Notes: a model not told the origin generated them from the letters alone. A DNA stretch of 64,000 bases from Stutzerimonas stutzeri (GCF_024448895.1 NZ_JAMOIC010000002.1:186001-250000), one strand, 5' to 3'. Positions 17,547 to 32,233 are shown, counted from the stretch's first letter. Numbers and translations: made by a program.

Positions 17547-17735
17547 GTGCGTCTTTCCCTGAAGCGAAGTGATGGGCAAGGCTATGCGCGGTCATCGTGC
17601 CGGTCAAGGCGCGTGAACAGGGTGTTCAGGACCTTGATGAGGAAGAACGGAAGAAGCCGATCGTGACCCGACGGTCGCCCCGATTGCAGGTCGGCATGGC
17701 AATCCCATGTCGCCTTGATTAGACTCGACCCCGTT
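17547..17735. other. Divergent promoter region between tolC and the thiC leader
   Basis: These 189 bases lie between the tolC start on the minus strand and the TPP riboswitch on the plus strand. They must hold both promoters, but I cannot pick convincing -35/-10 pairs. No open frame with coding character is seen. Confidence 0.5.
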
Positions 17736-19820
<2,085 letters not shown>

Positions 19821-19854
19821 TGGTCCAAGCCGCCAAGATTACTGCTTGACTTGC

Positions 19855-19887
19855 GTCCGGTGGATGGTTGGCTACATCCACCTGGAC
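19855..19887 (+). terminator. Hairpin 34 bases after thiC, possible terminator
   Basis: GTCCGGTGGATG (19855-19866) pairs with CATCCACCTGGAC (19875-19887) around an 8-base loop, giving a 12-pair stem with one bulged base. It sits just after the thiC stop. No T-run follows, so it may be a Rho-assisted end or a 3'-end protective hairpin rather than a classic intrinsic terminator. Confidence 0.45.
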
Positions 19888-20018
19888 GATACGTCACTTC
19901 TACCTGCAGGCGGAGCACGGCGATGTGTTGCCGCTTTGTTTCTATGCGTCTTTTGCACGCGTTGATGCCGGCGAAATCTTCGCTGCGCATGCTGTTCGGG
20001 TTATGTCGCTCGGACACG

Positions 20019-20759
20019 TTATAGCAGGTACGCAGGTTTCAATATTCCGCTGAGGTCGCTGTAGGGGATCTCCAGTTCTGGATGTCCGCTCGAATAGGGC
20101 GCGATGCTGTAGACGTCATATTTGAGAAGCACCTTATCGCGCAGCAGGGCCACATTGGCTGTTTGCTGGAAGGGCCATTGGCGCAGATATTCGGCGTCCT
20201 GTGGGTTCACGGCCAGCCATTGCTGGTGAGCCTTCGCAGCGGCGCGCCAGAATGCGCCTTCCTTGCCCGGCAATAACACATCGGCCAGTTTTAGCTCTCG
20301 GTCCTGTTCGCGGTCGTAGTTGATGAAGCCGCGTCCGGGCATCCCGTGAGCACCGCCGGTGTGCAGGTAGCTCGACAGCTCGATTACCAGCAGCGAGCCG
20401 TGCTGTTCGCGCAGCTTGGCTTGCAGGTAGCTACTCCAACCTGGCTCGGCAACACGCAGAAACTCTTGTTCATAGCCTTCAAGCGTCGGTGGAATGGTGG
20501 CTTCCGGACTGTTAAGCGTCATCTTGCGCAGTCGCTGGTCGATGAGTGCGTTGAGTGCAGGCTCGGTCGCGAACAGTTGAGTGTCGATATTGACCAGTGG
20601 GCAGCGGTCATCCGTCTCAGGGCAGCCCGCAGGCCGCTGTTCGCTGACGACTTGCCGAACCTCGACGGGCGGTTCACCGCCAAAGTGCTGGCATGCGCTG
20701 ATTAGCAGGCTAAGCGAGATCAGAACTAAGGTTTGGCGGATGGGCATAGGTGATTTCAT
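20019..20759 (-). CDS. DUF3298 (RsiV C-terminal-like) lipoprotein
   Basis: This protein of 246 residues has a lipoprotein signal peptide ending in LISAC, so it is exported and lipidated. The C-terminal half has the DUF3298 pattern YLHTGGAHGMPG followed by a GxxLxLxD-like stretch (RELKLADVLLPG), as in RsiV and related peptidoglycan-associated proteins. Some family members bind lysozyme, but no such role can be assigned here. Two nearby starts are possible (20759 and 20747); neither has a strong ribosome binding site. It faces nudF divergently, as does PA4972 in my memory of PAO1. Confidence 0.78.
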   Translation of the reverse strand: MKSPMPIRQTLVLISLSLLISACQHFGGEPPVEVRQVVSEQRPAGCPETDDRCPLVNIDTQLFATEPALNALIDQRLRKMTLNSPEATIPPTLEGYEQEFLRVAEPGWSSYLQAKLREQHGSLLVIELSSYLHTGGAHGMPGRGFINYDREQDRELKLADVLLPGKEGAFWRAAAKAHQQWLAVNPQDAEYLRQWPFQQTANVALLRDKVLLKYDVYSIAPYSSGHPELEIPYSDLSGILKPAYLL

Positions 20760-20977
20760 GGCTCTAGTGATAGTGACGGTGCGGTTTCGAGTGCGGGCAA
20801 GATATGAAGTTCGTAATCGGGCTTTGAGCAATTTTTTGCCATGCGAGTGGTCTGCAAAGGGCTGCGCCTGATCAAATGGCGCGCTAGGATGGCTTCAGTT
20901 AAACCGCTCACATCGTGACGGTTGCAGCCTTACCCGGCGCCGACGGGCGCGGTAACAAACCGATATGTGAGTAGTTC

Positions 20978-21595
20978 ATGAACGATATTTTCCAAGCCGG
21001 CGCAGGCGATGTCGAGATCATCCAGCGCGAGCGCTGCTTCAGTGGCTTTTACAACCTTGACCGGTTTCGCCTTCGCCATCGTCTGTTCCGCGGCGGCATG
21101 GGTGCGGAGATCGAGCGCGAGCTGTTCGTTCGCCATGATGCGGTCTGTGTGTTGCCATACGATCCGCAACGTGACGAGGTCGTGCTTGTTGAGCAGTTTC
21201 GGGTGGGCGCCATGGCCCATGGTGACAACCCCTGGTTGGTGGAAACCGTTGCTGGGCTGATCGACAAGGACGAGCAGCCTGAAGAAGTGGCACGCCGGGA
21301 ATCCGTTGAAGAAGCGGGTCTCGAGCTTGGTGAGCTCTGGCCGGTCTCGGTTTATTACCCGTCCCCGGGCGGCAGCACCGAACGCATTCACCTCTATGTC
21401 GGACGCTGCAGCAGCGTTGGCGCAGGCGGCGTGTTCGGGCTGGAGGAGGAGGGTGAAGATATTCGTGCAGCAGTGTGGTCTCTGGAAAATGCGTTGAAGG
21501 CTTTACGCGACGGCAGGATCGACAATGCGGCGACTATCATTGCACTGCAGTGGCTGGCCTTGAACCGCGATGAAATACGGGAGGCATGGATATGA
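20978..21595 (+). CDS. nudF: ADP-ribose pyrophosphatase (Nudix hydrolase)
   Basis: This 205-residue enzyme hydrolyses ADP-ribose to AMP and ribose-5-phosphate. The Nudix box G-x5-E-x7-RE-x2-EE-x-G is complete: GLIDKDEQPEEVARRE then SVEEAGL (about residues 93-115). Length and the downstream acidic residues fit NudF/AspP. The stop overlaps the next gene's ATG (ATGA). The three genes nudF, yqiB-like and cpdA keep the same order in E. coli, where cpdA (icc) also follows them. Confidence 0.93.
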   Translation: MNDIFQAGAGDVEIIQRERCFSGFYNLDRFRLRHRLFRGGMGAEIERELFVRHDAVCVLPYDPQRDEVVLVEQFRVGAMAHGDNPWLVETVAGLIDKDEQPEEVARRESVEEAGLELGELWPVSVYYPSPGGSTERIHLYVGRCSSVGAGGVFGLEEEGEDIRAAVWSLENALKALRDGRIDNAATIIALQWLALNRDEIREAWI

Positions 21596-22038
21596 GGCGA
21601 ACCCGCGAGCGGTACCGTGTCGACCTGCTGGAGCTGCAATCGGCTTGCGAAGCCAATTATCTGCGGCTGATGCGGTTGCTGCCCGATATGCGCAATCAGC
21701 CAGATACACGCCGCATCGCCATGAGTCAGGGCGACCGGCTGCTCGGCGTGCTGGTCCTCAAGGTTATCGAAACCTGCCCCTACACCACGACGCTGCAGAT
21801 TAGTCAGCAGGATTGTCTGCCCTGGCTGCCAGTCCCGCAGATGGACGTACGCGTCTATCACGATGCGCGAATGGCCGAGGTGATCAGCGCCGAGCATGCG
21901 CGGCGCTTCCGTGGCATCTACAGCTATCCGAACGCGCAGATGCATCAGCCCGACGAGAAAAACCAGCTCAATCTCTTCCTCGGCGAATGGCTCGGCCACT
22001 GCCTCGCTTGCGGGCACGAGCTCGAGCCCGTGGTTTAA
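21592..22038 (+). CDS. DUF1249 family protein (YqiB-like)
   Basis: This 148-residue soluble protein of unknown function belongs to the YqiB/DUF1249 family, recognised by LQISQQD, the VRVYHDARMAEV stretch and a PNAQMHQPDEKNQLN stretch near the C-terminus. It is conserved between nudF and cpdA in many gammaproteobacteria. I use ATG 21592, which overlaps the nudF stop and sits at good distance from GGGAGG; the ATG at 21586 is too close to that site. Confidence 0.85.
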   Translation: MRRTRERYRVDLLELQSACEANYLRLMRLLPDMRNQPDTRRIAMSQGDRLLGVLVLKVIETCPYTTTLQISQQDCLPWLPVPQMDVRVYHDARMAEVISAEHARRFRGIYSYPNAQMHQPDEKNQLNLFLGEWLGHCLACGHELEPVV

Positions 22039-22192
22039 GCAAAGAGATAAGCGTCAAGCTTGGCGATGGCGTTATGCTATGCGCTAGTGGCGCTCCCAAG
22101 CGGTTCTGTGATGCATGCCCGCATCGCGCGGTTTACCCCTGCAACTGTCAGCCACCATAATTCTTCTGCGATTTCGCCAAAGGAGACGGGTC

Positions 22193-23008
22193 TTGGCTGC
22201 TGCGCCCTTCACTGCTGAAAAAGACTCAGTCCTGCTCGTTCAGCTGACCGACAGCCACCTCTTTGCCGAGGCGGGCGGTAAGCTGCTGGGCATGGATACC
22301 GCAGAGAGTCTGAAGCGGGTAGTCGATCTAGTCCTTGATGAGCAGCCAGAAATAGACTTGGTCCTGGCGACCGGGGATCTTTCCCAGGACGGCTCGCTTG
22401 ACTCGTACAAGCGTTTTCGAGCGCTCTCCGAATGTATCGATGCCCCTGCGCGCTGGTGCCCCGGCAACCACGACGAACTGGAAGTGATGCGTCAGGCCGC
22501 TAGCGGGAGCGAGCTGATGTTGCCGGTACTGGATATAGGCGCCTGGCGCGTGATCATGCTTGATACGCTGGTGCCCGGCTCGGTATTCGGCATGCTCAGC
22601 GACGAGCAGCTGGCTCTGCTGGAGCGAACTCTGATGCAGGCTCCGGAGCGGCCCCACCTGGTGTGCCTGCATCATCATCCGGTTTCAATCGGTAGTCGCT
22701 GGATGGACAGCATCGGGCTTCGCAATCGCGATGCGCTTTTCGAGGTTCTGGATCGCTTCGGATGCGTGAAGGCCTTGCTCTGGGGGCACATTCATCAGGA
22801 GTTCGATGGCTGGCGCAGAGATGTGCGCTTGCTGGCCACTCCTTCCACAGGCGTACAGTTTGCTCCCGGCAGCGAAGACTTTCAGGTGGACACGCTGGCG
22901 CCCGGGTACCGCTGGCTAAGGCTGTACGCCAATGGCGAGCTGGAGACCGGTGTGTCGCGCGTGGTGGGTATCGACTTCGTCGTTGATTACAGCGTCAAGG
23001 GATACTGA
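22193..23008 (+). CDS. cpdA: 3',5'-cyclic-AMP phosphodiesterase CpdA
   Basis: This 271-residue class III metallophosphatase hydrolyses cAMP and so sets Vfr/Crp activity. All metal-binding motifs are visible: TDSHLF, TGDLSQDGS, GNHDE, HHHP and GHIHQ. I chose TTG 22193, which follows a strong AAGGAGA ribosome binding site and gives the family's normal length. The ATG-type frame from 22115 adds a leader with no similarity. In P. aeruginosa cpdA expression responds to Vfr; I did not find a clear Vfr site here. Confidence 0.93.
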   Translation: MAAAPFTAEKDSVLLVQLTDSHLFAEAGGKLLGMDTAESLKRVVDLVLDEQPEIDLVLATGDLSQDGSLDSYKRFRALSECIDAPARWCPGNHDELEVMRQAASGSELMLPVLDIGAWRVIMLDTLVPGSVFGMLSDEQLALLERTLMQAPERPHLVCLHHHPVSIGSRWMDSIGLRNRDALFEVLDRFGCVKALLWGHIHQEFDGWRRDVRLLATPSTGVQFAPGSEDFQVDTLAPGYRWLRLYANGELETGVSRVVGIDFVVDYSVKGY

Positions 23009-23150
23009 AACGGCACCCTGCAATACTCTAACTGGCGAGCAAACGCGAAAAGCAAAGCGCTTGGCCTCATTGGCACGACTACCCCGATGCTTGCAGCTTG
23101 CGCGCTTCGCCTAGTAGCCTTTCCGCTCTTTGCCAGCTCAGCGAACCAGC

Positions 23151-23768
23151 ATGATCCCTACGTCACCCTCCATCCTTTACATGCACGGCCTCAACAGCTC
23201 CCCGGTATCACGGAAAGCCAGCCAGTTGACCGCTGCGTTGGAGCGGATAGGCATGGGGGCCTGGCTGCAAGTTCCGGCCTTGCATCATCATCCTCGGCAG
23301 GCAATCGCACAGCTTGAAGCAGCAATCGCCGAGCTTGGGCGCCCTTTGCTGGTCGGCAGCTCGCTCGGCGGATACTATGCAACGCACCTCGCCGAACGCC
23401 ACGGTCTCAAGGCATTGCTGATCAATCCGGCTGTGACACCACACCGCCGCTTCGATGGCTATCTCGGACAGCAAACCAATCTGTATACCGGTGAGGTTTG
23501 GGACCTGACCGAGGATCACGTCACCTCCCTGGCCGAATTGGAAGTGCCACCGCCGCAGGATGCCGAGCGCTATCAGGTCTGGCTGCAAACGGGTGACGAA
23601 ACCCTGGACTACCGCCACGCGGCCGATTTCTACAGAGGGTGCGCAGTGCGCATTCAGGCTGGTGGCGATCACGGCTTTCAAGGTTTCGCCGAGCGGCTTC
23701 CTGCGTTGCTGGCCTTTGCAGGCTTTGATGCTGCGTCGTTCGCAGACCTCGATTTTTCCGATCTATAA
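23151..23768 (+). CDS. yqiA: YqiA-like alpha/beta-hydrolase esterase
   Basis: This 205-residue serine esterase starts SILYMHGLNSSP, with the nucleophile in GSSLGGYYATHLAE (Ser about residue 66). The catalytic His is in GGDHGF near residue 173. YqiA lies just upstream of parE in E. coli too, and the gap to parE here is only 18 bases. The substrate is unknown; E. coli YqiA hydrolyses short acyl esters. ATG 23151 is preferred to an upstream alternative at 23130, which adds a few non-conserved residues. Confidence 0.9.
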   Translation: MIPTSPSILYMHGLNSSPVSRKASQLTAALERIGMGAWLQVPALHHHPRQAIAQLEAAIAELGRPLLVGSSLGGYYATHLAERHGLKALLINPAVTPHRRFDGYLGQQTNLYTGEVWDLTEDHVTSLAELEVPPPQDAERYQVWLQTGDETLDYRHAADFYRGCAVRIQAGGDHGFQGFAERLPALLAFAGFDAASFADLDFSDL

Positions 23769-26649
<2,881 letters not shown>

Positions 26650-26653
<4 letters not shown>

Positions 26654-27177
26654 CCCAGCCCGCTGGCCGTCGGGCTGGCCGCGTGATGCTGGTGTTGGCC
26701 TGGGGAGCGGGAATACTGCTCGCCACCCGGTTCTTTGCCGATTGGGAGCAAAGTCGTTTCAATCCCAATCGTGAGCCGGTGTCGGTGGTCCAGGGCAAGG
26801 AGATCGAAGTGCGGCTGGAGAGCAATGTCCAAGGCCATTTCGTCGCCGACGGGCGTATCAACGGAGAGTCCGTGACGTTTTTGCTGGACACCGGCGCCAC
26901 TGACGTCGCTATCCCTGCCGAGTTGGCCGAGCGCCTGGGATTACCGCGCGGCGCGGCGGTAATGCTGCAGACCGCCAATGGCCAAACCACCGGTTATCGA
27001 ACCGTGCTTAACAGCCTTGGACTTGGTGACATCCTCCTGCATGACGTGCGCGCCCTTATTGCGCCAGGTTTTGGCGGAGATCAGGTGCTGCTCGGCATGA
27101 GCGCCCTCAAACAACTCGAATTCACCCAGCGCGCCGGCACTCTGGTGCTGCGCCAACACGCCACGGATCGACCATGA
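26650..27177 (+). CDS. Membrane-anchored retropepsin-like aspartic protease (TIGR02281 type)
   Basis: This 175-residue protein has an N-terminal membrane segment ([18 protein letters not shown]) and a periplasmic clan AA aspartic protease domain. The catalytic motif is [13 protein letters not shown] (about residue 79), and the partner strand is [12 protein letters not shown]. Such single-domain proteases work as dimers, like retroviral proteases. The GTG start overlaps the previous stop by 4 bases and the stop overlaps parC's ATG, so translation is coupled. The substrate is unknown. Confidence 0.87.
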
Positions 27178-29432
27178 GCGAAACTATCGACCTGAGCCTG
27201 GACGGCGTGGAGCGTCGCTCCCTCGCTGACTTCACTGAGCAGGCTTATCTCAACTACTCGATGTACGTGATCATGGATCGCGCACTGCCGCATATCGGCG
27301 ACGGGCTCAAGCCTGTGCAGCGGCGCATCATCTACGCCATGAGTGAGCTGGGGCTCAATGCCGACTCCAAGCACAAGAAGTCTGCGCGTACCGTCGGTGA
27401 CGTGCTCGGCAAGTTCCATCCTCATGGTGACTCCGCCTGCTACGAAGCCATGGTGCTAATGGCCCAGCCGTTCAGCTATCGCTATACGCTGGTCGACGGC
27501 CAGGGCAACTGGGGTGCTCCTGACGATCCGAAATCCTTCGCTGCCATGCGTTACACCGAGGCGCGCCTCTCACGCTATTCCGAGGTGTTGCTCACCGAGC
27601 TGGGGCAGGGCACCGTAGACTGGGTGCCGAATTTCGACGGCACGCTCAACGAGCCCGCCACCCTGCCGGCGCGCCTGCCCAACCTGTTGCTAAACGGGAC
27701 GACCGGTATCGCCGTGGGCATGGCGACCGATGTACCGCCACACAATCTGCGCGAGGTGGCCGCTGCCTGCGTGCGCTTGCTGGATGATCCGAAAACCACA
27801 GTAGAGCAGCTCTGCGAGCACGTTCAGGGGCCGGATTACCCGACCGAGGCGGAGATCATCACGCCGCGCGCTGATTTGCTGAAGATCTACGAGACCGGTC
27901 GCGGCTCGGTGCGCATGCGTGCCGTCTATCGGGTCGAAGACGGCGATGTCGTGGTAACCGCTTTGCCTCACCAGGTCTCCGGCTCCAAGGTGCTGGAGCA
28001 AATCGCCGCGCAGATGCAGGCGAAAAAATTGCCGATGGTGGCGGATCTGCGGGACGAGTCGGATCATGAGAATCCTTGCCGGATCGTTATCATTCCGCGC
28101 TCCAATCGAGTCGATGCCGACGAGCTTATGCAGCATCTCTTCGCTACGACGGAGCTGGAGTCGAGCTATCGTGTCAACACCAACGTCATCGGGCTCGACG
28201 GTCGGCCGCAGGTTAAAAACCTGCAGGTTCTGCTCAGCGAATGGTTGACCTACCGCATCAATACCGTGCGCCGCCGTCTGCAGTTCCGGCTGGATAAGGT
28301 CGAGAAGCGCCTGCATCTGTTGGAGGGCTTGCTCGTCGCCTTCCTCAATCTGGACGAGGTGATTCACATCATCCGTACCGAGGATCAGCCCAAGCCAGTG
28401 CTGATGGCGCGCTTCGAGTTGTCCGAGTTGCAGGCTGACTACATTCTAGACACCCGCTTGCGGCAGCTGGCGCGGCTGGAGGAGATGAAGATCCGTGGCG
28501 AGCAGGACGAACTGGCCAAGGAGCGCGACAAACTGCTGGCACTTCTGGGCAGCGAAACCAAGCTGAAGAAGCTGGTACGCAAGGAGCTGATTGCCGACGC
28601 CGAAACCTATGGTGATGACCGCCGTTCGCCAATCGTCGCGCGTGCCGAGGCGCGGGCGCTATCCGAAAACGAGCTGCTCCCGTCCGAACCGGTAACGGTG
28701 GTGATTTCCGAGAAAGGCTGGGCGCGTTGCGCCAAGGGGCATGACATTGATGCCACCGGCCTTTCCTATAAGGCCGGTGATGGCTTTCGGGCTGCAGCTG
28801 CGGGGCGCTCCAACCAATACGCTGTCTTTATCGATTCCACGGGCCGCAGTTACTCACTCGCGGCTCACTCGTTGCCGTCGGCGCGTGGACAGGGCGAGCC
28901 GTTGACCGGGCGACTGACGCCACCGCCGGGGGCCAGTTTCGAATGTGTACTGCTGCCCGATGACGAAGCGCTTTACGTGATCGCATCCGACGCCGGCTAT
29001 GGCTTCGTGGTTCGGGGCGAAGATCTGCAAGCCAAGAACAAGGCCGGCAAGGCGCTGCTCTCGTTGCCTTCCGGTGCTCGTGTAGTGGCGCCAAGACCGT
29101 TGAAAAGCCGCGACCAGGACTGGCTCGCTGCGGTAACGACCGAGGGGCGCCTGCTGGTGTTCCCTGTTCGCGATCTCCCGCAACTGGGCAAGGGAAAGGG
29201 CAACAAGATCATTGGTATTCCAGGTGATCGTGTCGCCAGCCGCGAGGAGTACTTGACGGATCTTGCCGTGTTGCCAGAGGGCTCGACACTGGTCCTGCAG
29301 GCCGGCAAACGCACCCTGTCGCTCAGGAGCGATGATCTTGAGCACTACAAGGGTGAACGTGGCAGGCGAGGCAACAAGCTGCCAAGAGGCTTCCAGAGAG
29401 TGGATGCCTTGCTGGTCGAGACGGGTAACTGA
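27174..29432 (+). CDS. parC: DNA topoisomerase IV subunit A
   Basis: This 752-residue subunit cuts and rejoins DNA. The active-site Tyr is Y127 in [10 protein letters not shown]. The quinolone-resistance region reads [14 protein letters not shown] with Ser87 and Glu91, the residues found in quinolone-susceptible pseudomonads. The C-terminal part (about 500-752) forms the DNA-wrapping beta-pinwheel. ATG 27174 overlaps the stop of the protease gene. A hairpin followed by six T residues lies just after the stop. Confidence 0.97.
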   Translation: MSETIDLSLDGVERRSLADFTEQAYLNYSMYVIMDRALPHIGDGLKPVQRRIIYAMSELGLNADSKHKKSARTVGDVLGKFHPHGDSACYEAMVLMAQPFSYRYTLVDGQGNWGAPDDPKSFAAMRYTEARLSRYSEVLLTELGQGTVDWVPNFDGTLNEPATLPARLPNLLLNGTTGIAVGMATDVPPHNLREVAAACVRLLDDPKTTVEQLCEHVQGPDYPTEAEIITPRADLLKIYETGRGSVRMRAVYRVEDGDVVVTALPHQVSGSKVLEQIAAQMQAKKLPMVADLRDESDHENPCRIVIIPRSNRVDADELMQHLFATTELESSYRVNTNVIGLDGRPQVKNLQVLLSEWLTYRINTVRRRLQFRLDKVEKRLHLLEGLLVAFLNLDEVIHIIRTEDQPKPVLMARFELSELQADYILDTRLRQLARLEEMKIRGEQDELAKERDKLLALLGSETKLKKLVRKELIADAETYGDDRRSPIVARAEARALSENELLPSEPVTVVISEKGWARCAKGHDIDATGLSYKAGDGFRAAAAGRSNQYAVFIDSTGRSYSLAAHSLPSARGQGEPLTGRLTPPPGASFECVLLPDDEALYVIASDAGYGFVVRGEDLQAKNKAGKALLSLPSGARVVAPRPLKSRDQDWLAAVTTEGRLLVFPVRDLPQLGKGKGNKIIGIPGDRVASREEYLTDLAVLPEGSTLVLQAGKRTLSLRSDDLEHYKGERGRRGNKLPRGFQRVDALLVETGN

Positions 29433-29473
29433 ATCGGGGCGCCTTAGAGGCTGGCTTCCTGCGATGGTTTCGC

Positions 29474-29498
29474 GGAAGATAGCGGCCTTCCATTTTTT
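29474..29498 (+). terminator. Probable intrinsic terminator after parC
   Basis: GGAAG (29474-29478) pairs with CTTCC (29487-29491) and is followed at once by A and six T residues (29493-29498). The stem is short. The same GGAAG can instead pair with an upstream CTTCC (29455-29459) in a 9-pair stem with one bulge, so two mutually exclusive hairpins exist 23-66 bases after the parC stop. Confidence 0.5.
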
Positions 29499-29630
29499 AT
29501 TCGACTTCCACGACGGCAGCAGACTGCAATTGTGTTGGCGGTCCATATCAATCTAGGCACGAAGCAGGCGGTGAACCCCCACGCCGGCCGTTGTTTCGTC
29601 CTCTGATCCGGTACAAAGGTAGAAACGAAC

Positions 29631-30320
29631 GTGCAGCGCTTCACAACGATCCTGTTACTCGCCTGTGTCAGCCTAGCGGGCTGCGTTACTCAGTCCGTAC
29701 CGATGTATCGACTCGACAACGGTAATGTGGAAATACCCACGCAGGTGAGCGACGGTCCGGCGATTCTGCTGGGGCCGGTCGAGTTGGCGGATTATCTGCG
29801 CCAGGATGCTCTCCTGCAGCGCCTGCCCGATGGAAGCCTTGCCGCCAATGGCCAACAGGCGCGTTGGGCTGGCGAGCTTCAGGGCGATATCAACCAGTTA
29901 TTGCTGCGTCAGCTGGCTTCTCGGTTGAAAACTCAAAGCCTGGAGTTGAGCCCGGGAAGTAAGGGGTTTGCTCCCGATGTACAGATTGAACTGGAAATAA
30001 CCCGCCTGGATTCCGGTCCGCAGCACCCTGCCGTGCTGGAGGCCCAATGGCGACTGCTGGATAAACAAGGTAAGCGCCAAGGCAGCCGCCTGGTCAGGTT
30101 GCAGGAAGATCATCAGGGCAATCCTACCGATCAGGTCCGCGCCCAGAGCCTGCTTTTGCAACGCCTCAGCGAGATGCTGGCGAGTGCTGTCGAGCCGATC
30201 GTGGTGGCGAAGGCGCAAGCCAAGCGCAATATCGTCAAAGCGCCAACCAAGCCTGCGGCGCCGCCAACGATTCCGGCGGTGGAGCCAATCAGGACCGAAA
30301 TGGAAGTGTTCCGCTTCTAG
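29631..30320 (+). CDS. pqiC: PqiC family (ABC-type transport auxiliary) lipoprotein
   Basis: This 229-residue outer-membrane lipoprotein has a signal ending in a SLAGC lipobox. The mature part reads MYRLDNGNVEIP, then ILLGPVELADYL, which is the DUF330/PqiC pattern. PqiC proteins work with MCE-type PqiAB systems in lipid transport and envelope integrity. No pqiA or pqiB is adjacent. The C-terminal tail is rich in Pro and Ala. The start is a GTG with a weak ribosome binding site, after a roughly 200-base gap from parC. Confidence 0.82.
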   Translation: MQRFTTILLLACVSLAGCVTQSVPMYRLDNGNVEIPTQVSDGPAILLGPVELADYLRQDALLQRLPDGSLAANGQQARWAGELQGDINQLLLRQLASRLKTQSLELSPGSKGFAPDVQIELEITRLDSGPQHPAVLEAQWRLLDKQGKRQGSRLVRLQEDHQGNPTDQVRAQSLLLQRLSEMLASAVEPIVVAKAQAKRNIVKAPTKPAAPPTIPAVEPIRTEMEVFRF

Positions 30321-30451
30321 CATCATGTCGCTGGCAGCCGGTTGAGGTCAGCGCCATCCGCGGTGCCTGGCCCGGCTGCGTTTTTGATCTCGTGCGTGGC
30401 TGTTTGTACGACGGCGCTGCGCGAACCTTCCTCGGATAAAAGATGCCACGT

Positions 30452-30473
30452 GTCCGGCCTTCAATGGCCGGAC
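30452..30473. terminator. Bidirectional terminator hairpin between pqiC and the YtjB-like gene
   Basis: GTCCGGCC (30452-30459) and GGCCGGAC (30466-30473) form a perfect 8-pair GC-rich stem around the 6-base loop TTCAAT. It lies in the gap between two convergent genes, 10 bases after the minus-strand gene's stop. On the minus strand a TCTTTT run follows a few bases later. Confidence 0.6.
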
Positions 30474-30482
30474 GATGTTCCT

Positions 30483-32036
30483 TTAGCTGCGGTTGCGTAG
30501 CTCGTGCATGCGCGCGAGCTGACGCTCAAGCAACGATGGATAAGGTTCTAGCAAGCGCTCGACGCAGCACGCACCCTCCGGGCTGGCAATGGGGCGAATT
30601 CGCGCGCGCTGGCGGATGAGGTTGTCCTCGCCAACGCTTCGTTCAACGAGCAGCAGGTTGCGGCTGTGTTGTGACATGGCCAGCGCTGCCTGAGCTGCAT
30701 CACTGAGCAAAAGCTCGCCTTGGCTGAGGTCGTATAGTCTCTCGCCCTGGGTCAGGCCAAGTTGCAGTTGAAGCGTGATACCGCTATCGGCAACTTCGAT
30801 CTGCAGGGCATGGCCGAGTGCGCGCATCAGTTCTCCACAGCAAATCGCGTGGGTCAGGTAGTTCTGCTCGTCGTCCTGGCTGTGGAACAGCATTAGGCTG
30901 CTGCCATCGTTAAGCGTATGCAGTTCGGCTTGATACAGCGTTGCGGCTTGCTGCAGGCAGTCGCTATACCGCTGTAGGAGTTCGGTAAGTCGCGCGCGCG
31001 GCAAACGGCGAAGCTGCTCTTGTGCACCGAGCTGAATCGCCAGTACCCCGCTTTTGCTGCCGATGACGTTTTTTGCTGCCGGTGTCGCCTCAGCAAGCCT
31101 TTGGCTTGTGCGAGCTTCGGCATCGTCGAATGGTGGCTCGTCATCGAAATCATCTGCACCAAAAGGCGTTTCGATGTCTGCGTCATCCATTTGAATGACT
31201 GCCTCATCAACGTCATCGAGATGGTCGCTAAGGTCCACTGCGGGCCGGGGGTAGTCACCGACCTGCGCTGCGGCAGGTACATCGAAATGCGCCGAGTAGA
31301 GGTCCTGCATGCTTTCGTCCAGCTCGATCTCCGGCTCGGCCTCTTCGGGCACCAGCCTCGCCTGAAGTTGACGTGCCAGGTCGCCGATTTCATCTTGCCG
31401 CCCCGCACCGGGGGCAGGGTCATCCGGGTCGCGTAGCCACAGGCGCAGCTGCATCAGCGGCAGCGAGAGCTGCCGGCCGAGGCGCATGCTCAGCGTCAAG
31501 GTCAATGCCAGAAGAATCAGGCTCAGCAAACCCATGCTTTGCAGGCTGATGGTCATCGGCTGCTGGAATTGCTTCATGTCGAGGCTGATGCGCAAGTGTC
31601 CGGCGATTACCTCCTGAAAGCTGATCGGGGTCGAGAAAAGCCCCTCTTCATCGCCCAGCAGATTGCGCTGGGGCCGCGCACCCGATTCAGCGAGCACGCG
31701 GTTGTCTACGCTGTAGATCGCGGCATGCGCCACAAGCGGATTCTTCACCAGATTGCTCAGCAATACATTCAGGCTGAGGATGTCATTGGATACCAGCAAG
31801 TCCGTTGCCGAGGCTGCAGTCTGGGTAATCAGACTCTGGCCCAGTGCATTGGCCTGCTGTTCCATCGCGTGCTTGAACTGCATGCCCATTACCCAGGCAT
31901 AGATGATCAATGCAAGGGCGACCAGCAAGAGTGTGTGGCTGGCCACGCGCAAGACCAGCGGTACACGACGCTGGCGCAGTGCGCGATAGATCAGCAGGAA
32001 GAAGTTGTCGGGCTTGACGGATGCGGGCCGGTTCAC
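30483..32036 (-). CDS. YtjB/AhpA (SMP) family membrane protein with a C-terminal cyclase-like domain
   Basis: This 517-residue protein has a first membrane helix (about 32-52), a periplasmic domain (about 55-165) and a second helix (about 168-190), as in E. coli YtjB (Smp), which is also divergent from serB. A HAMP-like linker and a strongly acidic, low-complexity stretch (about 235-320) follow. Residues about 330-490 resemble a degenerate class III nucleotidyl-cyclase fold (AELHTLNDGSSLMLF, then LQLGLTQGERLYDLSQGE), which E. coli Smp lacks. The metal Asp pair of true cyclases is not evident. The function is unknown. Confidence 0.78.
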   Translation of the reverse strand: MNRPASVKPDNFFLLIYRALRQRRVPLVLRVASHTLLLVALALIIYAWVMGMQFKHAMEQQANALGQSLITQTAASATDLLVSNDILSLNVLLSNLVKNPLVAHAAIYSVDNRVLAESGARPQRNLLGDEEGLFSTPISFQEVIAGHLRISLDMKQFQQPMTISLQSMGLLSLILLALTLTLSMRLGRQLSLPLMQLRLWLRDPDDPAPGAGRQDEIGDLARQLQARLVPEEAEPEIELDESMQDLYSAHFDVPAAAQVGDYPRPAVDLSDHLDDVDEAVIQMDDADIETPFGADDFDDEPPFDDAEARTSQRLAEATPAAKNVIGSKSGVLAIQLGAQEQLRRLPRARLTELLQRYSDCLQQAATLYQAELHTLNDGSSLMLFHSQDDEQNYLTHAICCGELMRALGHALQIEVADSGITLQLQLGLTQGERLYDLSQGELLLSDAAQAALAMSQHSRNLLLVERSVGEDNLIRQRARIRPIASPEGACCVERLLEPYPSLLERQLARMHELRNRS

Positions 32037-32198
32037 AGAGCGCGGCTCTACTCTTAAGGAAGGTGCCGCGCAGTATACGGAAAAGCGTACTGGTGGCTAA
32101 AGGTCGCCTATTCAAAGCAGACGAATTGCAGAGGACCTGGCGTTGGAAACCTTAAGGCGGCTGGCTTGTTGCAGCGTTCCGCGAGCTGATCGCTGTTG

Positions 32199-32204
32199 TA
32201 GAAT
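32199..32204 (+). promoter_or_regulatory. Possible -10 box for serB
   Basis: TAGAAT at 32199-32204 lies 29 bases before the serB TTG start in the divergent gap. I see no good -35 hexamer at the right distance, so this is only a candidate. Confidence 0.3.
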
Positions 32205-32233
32205 GCCCGCCTTCTTTGCTTAGGAGCTGCGCC

